In this document: piece after piece, positions 30,591-36,572 of the stretch
Position numbering within the stretch: position 1 is the first letter of the stretch
Layout of the letters: the number at the start of each line of letters is the position of its first letter
Virus record (IMG/VR): IMGVR_UViG_3300044637_000032
Coordinates: 1-37,702 of that record
Strand: one strand, 5' to 3'
Origin: a virus
DNA length: 37,702 nt
Made by a program: the position numbers and the translations under genes
The notes under the pieces: model-generated
Databases searched by the model: none
Told to the model about the DNA's origin: nothing
The model's input: only the letters and a program-made list of their open reading frames with translations

Positions 30591-30763
30591 GTTTCGTTAC
30601 CAAACAGCTTGTTCTTAATTCGCAGCCGCCGCCTTCGCACCAGTTTAAATTGTGCGCCAAGTGCCAGCTTGAAAAGCCGCCAGAGGGCGGCATCAACATG
30701 AACCCTACACGCTGGATCTGCGCCGCGTGCTGGACACGTCAAGCAACTAGGAGAAAGTCATGA
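30587..30763 (+). CDS. Small zinc-ribbon protein (58 aa)
   Basis: The product begins MSFVTKQLVLNSQPPPSHQF and has two CxxC knuckles (LCAKCQ and ICAACW) about 28 residues apart, with a basic tail (RQATRRKS). This is a likely zinc ribbon. Both ends overlap neighbours by 4 nt. Protein- or nucleic-acid-binding is possible, but the function is unknown. Confidence 0.6.
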   Translation: MSFVTKQLVLNSQPPPSHQFKLCAKCQLEKPPEGGINMNPTRWICAACWTRQATRRKS

Positions 30764-30960
30764 TTCAAGATCTGAAAAAACTGTGGACCACGCCAAGCCC
30801 TGAGTCAATTGCGTTGCGTGAGCTTGAGGACTCGCGCCGCGAGTTGCTTAACGCGCACACACAACAGGAATACTCGGCCAAGATGGTCGAATTCCACAAA
30901 GGCAAGATCAAGCGACTGACACTATTTTTGAAAGAAAACATGAACGAGGAGCAGACATGA
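30760..30960 (+). CDS. Small charged coiled-coil protein (66 aa)
   Basis: The product MIQDLKKLWTTPSPESIALR continues as a charged helix (ELEDSRRELLNAHTQQEYSA) and a basic stretch (KGKIKRLTLFLKENM). No motif is recognised. It is coupled by ATGA overlaps at both ends. The pattern resembles the short helical proteins common before Cys-containing proteins in phage accessory trains. Confidence 0.6.
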   Translation: MIQDLKKLWTTPSPESIALRELEDSRRELLNAHTQQEYSAKMVEFHKGKIKRLTLFLKENMNEEQT

Positions 30961-31112
30961 CACACGCACAAAAAGTATTTGAAGCCTTGATGCGCTCTAA
31001 GGGGCACACGGACTTCTACATGAGCAAACAAGGCAAATACGTTAACCCAAGCCTTCAAACGCGCTGGAGCTATTTTCAACTCGGATGGGAAATGAAAGGG
31101 GTGACAGCATGA
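30957..31112 (+). CDS. Small protein (51 aa), unknown
   Basis: The product MTHAQKVFEALMRSKGHTDF continues with a Tyr/Trp-rich second half (YFQLGWEMKGV). It is helical and aromatic, with no motif that I recognise. Start and stop overlap the neighbouring genes by 4 nt, which supports translation. Confidence 0.55.
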   Translation: MTHAQKVFEALMRSKGHTDFYMSKQGKYVNPSLQTRWSYFQLGWEMKGVTA

Positions 31113-31342
31113 TCTGCGACCAATGCGAAACAGTAGCGCACTGCACAAAATACGGTTGCATCCCTGAAAGGATAGGCAAGCCAAAACCCGCAGCACAGCG
31201 GCAATGGGTTGGGCTCGCGGATGAGGAAGTTTACCCACTCGCCAATGAACACCTGCACCACCAAATAGAAAGCTACGAGGTGAGCGGGATTTACAACCTT
31301 GCCCGATCCATCGAAGCCCGATTAAAGGAGCTAAACACATGA
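31109..31342 (+). CDS. Small Cys-containing protein (77 aa)
   Basis: I start at ATG 31109, overlapping the previous stop; an in-frame ATG at 31085 lies inside the previous gene. The N-terminus MICDQCETVAHCTKYGC carries four cysteines (CxxC...C...C) that could bind zinc. The segment RQWVGLADEEVYPLA recurs in phages as a modular linker in larger accessory proteins. The function is unknown. Confidence 0.6.
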   Translation: MICDQCETVAHCTKYGCIPERIGKPKPAAQRQWVGLADEEVYPLANEHLHHQIESYEVSGIYNLARSIEARLKELNT

Positions 31343-31512
31343 CTTGGATTCTTTCAGTGTGTTTTGGGATGTCTTTTGCTATTTGCCACATGCAGCGCGA
31401 ATACGAATACAAGACCCAAGAAGATTGCTACAAGGCGAGAGAAAGCATCTTGCCTCAAATTGGAAAAGGGCATGCAGTTTGTGCGCCGCGAAAGGAGAAG
31501 AACAATGGATAA
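31339..31512 (+). CDS. Small exported two-Cys protein (57 aa)
   Basis: The product starts with a short hydrophobic segment (MTWILSVCFGMSFAICHM) that resembles a signal or anchor, then a charged part with paired cysteines (QEDCYKARESI and HAVCAPRKEK). It could be exported to the periplasm or held in the inner membrane. It overlaps the next gene by 8 nt. An envelope or superinfection role is inference only. Confidence 0.5.
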   Translation: MTWILSVCFGMSFAICHMQREYEYKTQEDCYKARESILPQIGKGHAVCAPRKEKNNG

Positions 31513-32152
31513 AGACGAAGTATTGAAACTGGCGCTGGAAGCGCTGGAAGCACACGCAGACATCGGCATCAAATCCGACAAAGCCATCACCGCCATCAAG
31601 CAAGCCCTTGCAGCACCTACTGTGCAGGAGAACACAATGATCTACAAAACCTTTGAGCAGTGGAAGAATGGCAACGTGCTGGAGCATGGCGTTCCCCGCA
31701 CCGAGCATTACAGCGAAGACCAACTCGATCTGGTGGAGATGGGCTGGAACTATGGCTACGATGCTGGCCGCGCAGTGGAGCAAGCCCTCGACAAGAAGGC
31801 AGAGAACGCCAGAGAGTTGGGGCTGGACTATGAGCCTGTGGCGTATATCCGAGTGAGCAAGACAGGCCATGTTATGGCTTGCGCTCAAACGGGCGACTTC
31901 TATGCGCTTGCACACGGCACAAAGCTCTACACCACCCCACCCGCACAGCCAGCACCTGCGCCAGAGGGCCGAGACTGGTCTTTGCTTGAAGCCACGCAGG
32001 AATCGCTGCGGGAGCATATGTCTGAGATCAAGCGACTGAAAGCAGCACCGCCAGCCGTGCCTGATGCCATTGGCCCAAATGAAGACGAACTACCTGCATA
32101 TGTGGCAGGGTGGAACGATTGCCGCCAAGCAATGCTGGAGATGATGAAATGA
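31505..32152 (+). CDS. Modular accessory phage protein (215 aa)
   Basis: I start at ATG 31505; the longer upstream frame overlaps the previous gene. Three pieces are visible: an N-terminal helix (KDEVLKLALEALEAHADIGI and AITAIKQALA), a middle (TFEQWKNGNV ... EMGWNYGYDAGRA), and a C-terminal PVAYI ... KLYTTPPAQPAPAPEGRDW module followed by a helix (SLLEATQESLREHM) and AYVAGWNDCR. These modules recur in shuffled order in betaproteobacterial phage and prophage genes. I know no function. A short Zn-type gene overlaps its stop. Confidence 0.6.
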   Translation: MDKDEVLKLALEALEAHADIGIKSDKAITAIKQALAAPTVQENTMIYKTFEQWKNGNVLEHGVPRTEHYSEDQLDLVEMGWNYGYDAGRAVEQALDKKAENARELGLDYEPVAYIRVSKTGHVMACAQTGDFYALAHGTKLYTTPPAQPAPAPEGRDWSLLEATQESLREHMSEIKRLKAAPPAVPDAIGPNEDELPAYVAGWNDCRQAMLEMMK

Positions 32153-32241
32153 CTGAATGCCAGCACCGATGGGAAGAAGTGCCTGACAAACTGATTTACA
32201 AATGCGCCCGGTGCGGCGCTTTTATGAGGATCATCAAATGA
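32149..32241 (+). CDS. Zinc-ribbon microprotein (30 aa)
   Basis: The frame encodes MTECQHRWEEVPDKLIYKCA, then RCGAFMRIIK. C4, H6, C19 and C22 suggest a single zinc knuckle. It is enclosed between ATGA overlaps with both neighbours, the main evidence that it is a real gene. Confidence 0.5.
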   Translation: MTECQHRWEEVPDKLIYKCARCGAFMRIIK

Positions 32242-32627
32242 CCACAACCAACACAGGCGCTCACGTCATCAAGGCATTTGAGGCGTTTGAGGCTTTCGGC
32301 AAGCTGACAGCGCAGAAGTTCGCAGACTACGCCGACATCGGACGCTACGATGCACACGCTGTGCTGAATCGCATGAACAAACGCACCAAGGCGGGGGAGA
32401 AGCGCATCTACGTTGCAGACTGGACCCACGACCACGATGATGCACGGCGTTACCCCCGCGCCGTGTTTATGCTGGGTGACAAACTCGACAAGCCAAGACC
32501 CAAGCCCAACGTGCGAGAGAACCGCCGCAGGAGTGAGCACAAGACCATCAACACCATTCGCATGAGCAGCGTGTTCAATATGGGATTGACCCGTGACAAG
32601 GTGCGGGAACTCAGGAAATCATTATGA
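32238..32627 (+). CDS. HTH-like basic protein (129 aa)
   Basis: I start at ATG 32238 by overlap with the previous stop. The protein has a helical N-terminal part (IKAFEAFEAFGKLTAQKFAD) and ADIGRYDAHAVLNRMNKRTK, which looks like a helix-turn-helix. A middle part follows (RIYVADWTHDHDDARRY), then a strongly basic end (NRRRSEHKTINTIRMSS). DNA binding and late-gene regulation are plausible, but no family is recognised. Its stop overlaps the next ATG. Confidence 0.6.
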   Translation: MTTTNTGAHVIKAFEAFEAFGKLTAQKFADYADIGRYDAHAVLNRMNKRTKAGEKRIYVADWTHDHDDARRYPRAVFMLGDKLDKPRPKPNVRENRRRSEHKTINTIRMSSVFNMGLTRDKVRELRKSL

Positions 32628-32833
32628 GCATGACTTACCCTCACTGTGGTGCGTGGACATCGGTGAAGGAAACCCGAACACGCAAGACAGACGGCGTGGT
32701 GACGCGCCGTTATGAGCGCGCCAACTTGCACCGCTTTTCAACCGAAGAGCGTGTGAGGGTTAAGACAGAAACAGTGCAATCTCTGCCTTGCGGCGGCGCA
32801 CCAGCCCCGGTAGAACTTTTCCGCCAGCCTTAG
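32624..32833 (+). CDS. NrdR-N-like zinc-ribbon protein with two Cys lost
   Basis: The 69-residue protein begins MSMTYPHCGAWTSVKETRTR and continues RRYERANLHRFSTEERV. This matches the widespread small phage family related to the NrdR N-terminal ribbon, which normally reads CPxCGAW...YECxNxHRF. Here the first Cys is Tyr and the third is Arg, so the classical zinc site is broken. It is the last gene of the rightward block, and its final 74 bases run antisense into the endolysin gene. It may be degenerate. Confidence 0.6.
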   Translation: MSMTYPHCGAWTSVKETRTRKTDGVVTRRYERANLHRFSTEERVRVKTETVQSLPCGGAPAPVELFRQP

Positions 32834-33263
32834 ACCAAGCCAAGAACGCCTCGGCTGCGCCGTCCCAGTCTTCCCGCAAAATTTTCTGGCGGATGGTGCT
32901 GCGCTGAAAGTTGCCCGAGCCTACATTGAAGGCCAAAGCGACACAAGCGTCAAACTTGCGCTGATGCCCAGCCAGATTGGGAGCAAGTCGAAGAACACTG
33001 CGTTCAAAAGAAACGAGGTCATCCTTGAAAATCGCAACCAGTTCTTCCTTCGACCAGACCCGGTTGTCTTCTGGCTTGAGTTGGTAGTCATCACGGATCA
33101 TTCCTGTGTATGCGCCAGTACGCACGTTGGGCAAGCGCAACTGATCGCCGTACATGGCGTGGCCCCACCCAACAGTCCAAATTTTTGCGCTGCATTTGTA
33201 CGGCTTGTTTCTGTAGCCCTCAAACTCGTGCATCAAGTGGATGCCTTTGTCAGAAGTTTTCAC
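32760..33263 (-). CDS. Endolysin, GH24 (T4-type) lysozyme
   Basis: I prefer the GTG at 33263, which overlaps the holin stop (GTGA) and has GGAG 6 nt upstream, giving 167 residues (MKTSDKGIHLMHEFEGYR); a GTG at 33275 is the alternative. E15, C24 and T30 fit the E-8-(D/C)-5-T catalytic triad of T4-type lysozymes, with Cys in place of the usual Asp, then VGWGH. It hydrolyses peptidoglycan. There is no signal or SAR segment, so it needs the neighbouring holin to reach the wall. Confidence 0.9.
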   Translation of the reverse strand: MKTSDKGIHLMHEFEGYRNKPYKCSAKIWTVGWGHAMYGDQLRLPNVRTGAYTGMIRDDYQLKPEDNRVWSKEELVAIFKDDLVSFERSVLRLAPNLAGHQRKFDACVALAFNVGSGNFQRSTIRQKILREDWDGAAEAFLAWSKAGGKVLPGLVRRRKAEIALFLS

Positions 33264-33784
33264 TTCTTGCTCCACTGGCGGCTACCAAACCAAAATCCCA
33301 CGATTCCACCCAGCATAGCCATCTCGTCGCCGGAGAAGATTAAGTCGGAGTAGCGGATCACGTCGTCAATGCTGGTGATCAAGCCGGGATGCTGCCATAG
33401 GTAGAAGCAAAGGAAAGCGTTGATTGCCACCAGCTCAAATATAAAGATGTACGTCACCGTGGGGCGTACAGTGCCCACGTAGTTGGCAACCCATGTGGAA
33501 GCTTTGGCAAGCACCGCCTTGTCGTGCTCCTGAGCGCCTTGCACCATGCCAGCCTCGGCCTCGGTCATACGGGCCTCGGTCTCCATTGCCACCTGCTCGG
33601 TGCGGATTTCTTCGATCTTGGCTTGCGCAGCAAAGCCAGCAGCGGCCAGTGCAAGCTCACGCTCCGTCTGAACAGCAGCCAGTGCCAATTCATGCTTTTG
33701 ATCAGCCTTGTTCTGAAAATACTCCAGCAGCTTTGGCAGACCAGAGATCAGCAGACCCCCGAGAGTTGAAATAAGTGAAAGCAT
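33260..33784 (-). CDS. Holin, 3-TM type (GTA-holin-like)
   Basis: The 174-residue protein has an N-terminal hydrophobic helix (LISTLGGLLISGLPKLLEYF), a long charged/Ala-rich helical stretch (about 25-95), then two membrane segments (TVTYIFIFELVAINAFLCFY and MAMLGGIVGFWFG) and an SRQWSKK end. This matches the 3-TM holins found in gene-transfer agents and many podoviruses. It directly precedes the endolysin with a 4-nt overlap and likely times lysis. Confidence 0.78.
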   Translation of the reverse strand: MLSLISTLGGLLISGLPKLLEYFQNKADQKHELALAAVQTERELALAAAGFAAQAKIEEIRTEQVAMETEARMTEAEAGMVQGAQEHDKAVLAKASTWVANYVGTVRPTVTYIFIFELVAINAFLCFYLWQHPGLITSIDDVIRYSDLIFSGDEMAMLGGIVGFWFGSRQWSKK

Positions 33785-34401
33785 CAGTTACCCCTTTTAA
33801 TAAGCATGTTTGCTGCAATATCCAGCATGGAGTGTATGTTCTCCATGTTCTCGGGCTGCGCTACCCATCCAACCGTTATTTGCCCAATAAACCTGCTTCG
33901 GTCGGGTGGCACGCTGATTCGGCAGGTGTAAGAAACACCCTGTGCAATATACCAAATACCCAACTGTGACTGCGCTCGTAAATACGGACTGCAAGGTATC
34001 TCTCCCGCCATCAGCTTTACAACATCATTGTTGTTTGACACGTTTGTCGTAAAAAGTCCGACATCCAAACCTTCCATGTCTTTGCTGCGCCCATCCTTGG
34101 TGTACAGGCGGTACAGGACGCGAGTCCCAAAAATTGGGTTAACTTTGAAGATGGCAACAAACTTGGCATCCGTTTGTTTAAACAGCAGGCTTGCCGCATC
34201 ATCCACGCGCTCCTCATGGATTGTTGGCATCTTCTTGTTCTCCTGATACGCGCCGATCAATACCGTTTGATTTTGCCAAACAAAATACCCGGTAAACGTA
34301 ACCAGACCCATGATAAGGATGGCAAAAAGTTTAAACGGGGAGTCTACATACCCGAGCACTTTGTCGAGCATCGTGCTGGAACCCAGCTTCTCATCCGCCA
34401 T
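33784..34401 (-). CDS. Membrane-anchored protein of the lysis region (205 aa)
   Basis: I start at ATG 34401, which overlaps the end of the 32-residue gene; a TTG at 34464 would add a hydrophobic N-terminus but lies inside that gene. The protein (MADEKLGSSTMLDKVLGYVD) has one strong membrane helix (FKLFAILIMGLVTFTGYFVW, about residues 22-41). A 160-residue soluble domain follows with CSPYLRAQSQLGI, CRISVPPD and FIGQITVGW, which resembles a GAF-like sensor fold. It could be a lysis regulator or antiholin, or act in host sensing. Its end overlaps the holin start. Confidence 0.6.
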   Translation of the reverse strand: MADEKLGSSTMLDKVLGYVDSPFKLFAILIMGLVTFTGYFVWQNQTVLIGAYQENKKMPTIHEERVDDAASLLFKQTDAKFVAIFKVNPIFGTRVLYRLYTKDGRSKDMEGLDVGLFTTNVSNNNDVVKLMAGEIPCSPYLRAQSQLGIWYIAQGVSYTCRISVPPDRSRFIGQITVGWVAQPENMENIHSMLDIAANMLIKRGN

Positions 34402-34489
34402 ACAAAACCTCAACAAGAACCTTAACGCACCAGACAACAAGCCCGACAAGAAGGACCGCAGCAATGAAACTGACGGCCCAGTCTTTCAT
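34391..34489 (-). CDS. 32-aa single-pass membrane microprotein
   Basis: From ATG 34489 the frame encodes MKDWAVSFIAAVLLVGLVVW and on to a VEVLYGG end. Almost the whole protein is one membrane helix. It lies 2 nt after the stop of the preceding membrane gene and overlaps the next start by 11 nt. In a lysis cassette it could be a holin, a pinholin-type component or an antiholin; there is no homology that I know of. Confidence 0.6.
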   Translation of the reverse strand: MKDWAVSFIAAVLLVGLVVWCVKVLVEVLYGG

Positions 34490-34491
34490 GG

Positions 34492-34698
34492 TTAGAGTCC
34501 GAAGATCTTTTTAACCATCTCAGCCGCAACGCCAGGGCCAAGCAAGACCGCAGCGATTACTGCGTAGAGCAGATACTCGATTTTAGCCATGCGCTTGGAG
34601 CCTGACTCAAAACTTTTTTGAATGCCTTCGTAACGATGCGCGCACACTTGCTCGTGCGTGGTCAATCGTGCGTCCGTCGCGCTAATTTGCTCACTCAT
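34492..34698 (-). CDS. XhlA-like small membrane protein, putative holin component
   Basis: The 68-residue protein has a helical charged N-terminus (TDARLTTHEQVCAHRYEGIQ) followed by a C-terminal membrane helix (EYLLYAVIAAVLLGPGVAA) and a short cationic end. N-terminal coiled coil plus one C-terminal helix is the XhlA (hemolysin-like) layout, which pairs with lysis genes. It follows the 623-residue ejection protein without a gap. Confidence 0.65.
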   Translation of the reverse strand: MSEQISATDARLTTHEQVCAHRYEGIQKSFESGSKRMAKIEYLLYAVIAAVLLGPGVAAEMVKKIFGL

Positions 34699-36570
34699 TT
34701 ACTTCACCAATGCGTTTTTGTTGGAACTCTTAGGAGCCAACTGGTTTGGCTGTTGCAGTGATTTCTCAAACTGCTTCTTCACTTGGCGTGTACGCGCAAC
34801 TTCAGCGGCTGTTTGCACGCCAGGTAGGCGCACGGGCAATTTCTGCAAAGCCTCAAGGCCACGCAAGACAGCGCCAGAAGTGTTGCTGTAATTGACAGCG
34901 CCAGGCTCTTTGACCACCACATCTTTGATGGCATCTCTCAGATCCATGATTTGATCACGGCCAGATTTGCCATACATGTAAACCAACTTGTCTTCGTTGT
35001 CCAGTTGGTTGATGAACGTGTTGAGGTTTCTGAAAGACATCTGATCACCTTTGGTGAGCATCTCTTTCATCTGTTGAATGGTTTGGCCTTGCAATTCTTT
35101 GTAGGCTTGTTGGCCGGCTGGTCCACCTTTTTTCAGCAAGGTGGTGACCGTGCGCATTTCTTCCAAAGAGCCGTCCAACACAATATGCTTGAACACATCG
35201 TCAAGCGCCACCCTGCGGTCAGCATAACCAGACTTGGTGCTCAACAACTTGTCCACTCTGGACACGTCTTCAAACTGCTTTGCCAATTGCTCTCTGGCTT
35301 TGCGTGCCGCTTGATACAACTCACCGCCAGCACCCTCACCCATCTGGGTAATGATGTTTTTCATAGGCTTGGCGTTTGCCGAATCTTTGACTGTGCCAAT
35401 TTGCTGGTAGATGTCTTCAAGAGCACGCACAGAAATTGCGCCAGTATTTTGTGGGTCATTCATTCTCAATGACTCAGCCACAGAATCCAAGATTGGGTCT
35501 AGCTTTTGGCGCTGTGTTGGCGTCTTGGTGTTAATGTAATCCAGCAAACTTTGATACGGCACTTGCTGCAATGTCTCGCCAGCGTTGTCGGCTCGGGCAT
35601 ATAACTGCTTGTACGCATCAAATTTCTTGGTGTACTCGTCGTTCAACGCCTTGTCTACGATTCGGCCCACAGCCCTCATTTGCGTTGGGTCGGCAACTTC
35701 TGCGCCGACTTCGTTAGTCATGCGCTCAAAGTTGCGAATAATGTCTTGCTTTTTACCAGCTTCAAATGCTCTGGCCTTTTCAGATAATTCAATTTTTACG
35801 TCTTCAGGAATGCCGGCAATGACGCCACGTTCAACTTCAGATTCAAACTGTTGTTTTTGCAAATTCTTTTCACGCTCACCGGCTTTAGCACGAATATTAA
35901 AGCGTTGCAAACGCTCTTGGCGCATCAGATCTTCTGCGGTAGTCGCAGCACCCATGCCTTGCATTTGCGGTTGCTGTGGCGTTGGCAATACTCGCGCCAA
36001 AGCGTTCTGCACGGGTGGCACAACTTGAGCAACCATTGGCCGAGCAGCCGCAGTGGTTTGCTGAAAAGCAGGGACAGCCAAAGCATTGAGGGTGGTGCCA
36101 ACACTGCCAAGTGTCGGAGGCAATGCCGCCGTCAGAGGCTGCAAAAACTCACCAAATGCACCCAAAGCCTGTTGTGCAGTCTGTGTGCGGGGCTGATACT
36201 GAACAGCCTTCATGCCAGCTTCCATAGCCTTGCGGCCTTCTGGCGTGTTGATGCCTTTGCCGCTGGCAGCAAGTGAGATGCCACCCGCAATTGGAGAAAT
36301 CAAACCGCCGGCCAAGGTGGCACCCAGTGCTAGCGGTGTTTCAATGATGCCGGCAACACGATCACGCATTGACACTTCTGGTGGCTTAACACCAGTCACC
36401 ACATTTTCAGCGCCAGGAATTGCCGCAGCCGCGCCTAGCCCAATGGTCTTGTAAAAGTCCATCTTGGGAATCTGGCTGTAAAACTTCTGGTGCAGCGAGT
36501 CGGCCAGTTTTACATCTGGCACGGCATCGTACTGCGGATACGCTGCGCGAAATTCGGCGAGTGTTGCCAT
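34699..36570 (-). CDS. Large ejection / internal virion protein (623 aa, gp16-position)
   Basis: The N-terminus (MATLAEFRAAYPQYDAVPDV, SLHQKFYSQIPKMDF) is a recurring N-terminal module of podovirus internal proteins. Hydrophobic Gly/Ala segments follow (IPGAENVVTG, LALGATLAGGLISPIAGGIS, residues about 50-110) that could insert in the host membrane, then a long charged helical region (about 210-600). P22 gp16 has 609 residues and also has a membrane-active part, so I assign it to the DNA-ejection set. No lytic-transglycosylase motif was seen. The ATG at 36570 has AGGA upstream. Confidence 0.65.
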   Translation of the reverse strand: MATLAEFRAAYPQYDAVPDVKLADSLHQKFYSQIPKMDFYKTIGLGAAAAIPGAENVVTGVKPPEVSMRDRVAGIIETPLALGATLAGGLISPIAGGISLAASGKGINTPEGRKAMEAGMKAVQYQPRTQTAQQALGAFGEFLQPLTAALPPTLGSVGTTLNALAVPAFQQTTAAARPMVAQVVPPVQNALARVLPTPQQPQMQGMGAATTAEDLMRQERLQRFNIRAKAGEREKNLQKQQFESEVERGVIAGIPEDVKIELSEKARAFEAGKKQDIIRNFERMTNEVGAEVADPTQMRAVGRIVDKALNDEYTKKFDAYKQLYARADNAGETLQQVPYQSLLDYINTKTPTQRQKLDPILDSVAESLRMNDPQNTGAISVRALEDIYQQIGTVKDSANAKPMKNIITQMGEGAGGELYQAARKAREQLAKQFEDVSRVDKLLSTKSGYADRRVALDDVFKHIVLDGSLEEMRTVTTLLKKGGPAGQQAYKELQGQTIQQMKEMLTKGDQMSFRNLNTFINQLDNEDKLVYMYGKSGRDQIMDLRDAIKDVVVKEPGAVNYSNTSGAVLRGLEALQKLPVRLPGVQTAAEVARTRQVKKQFEKSLQQPNQLAPKSSNKNALVK

Positions 36571-36572
36571 AA

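Noticed and set aside
34402-34464. TTG start that would extend the 205-residue membrane protein by 21 hydrophobic residues
   Set aside because: The extension lies inside the 32-residue microgene, needs a rare TTG start, and the ATG at 34401 fits the overlap pattern of the cassette.
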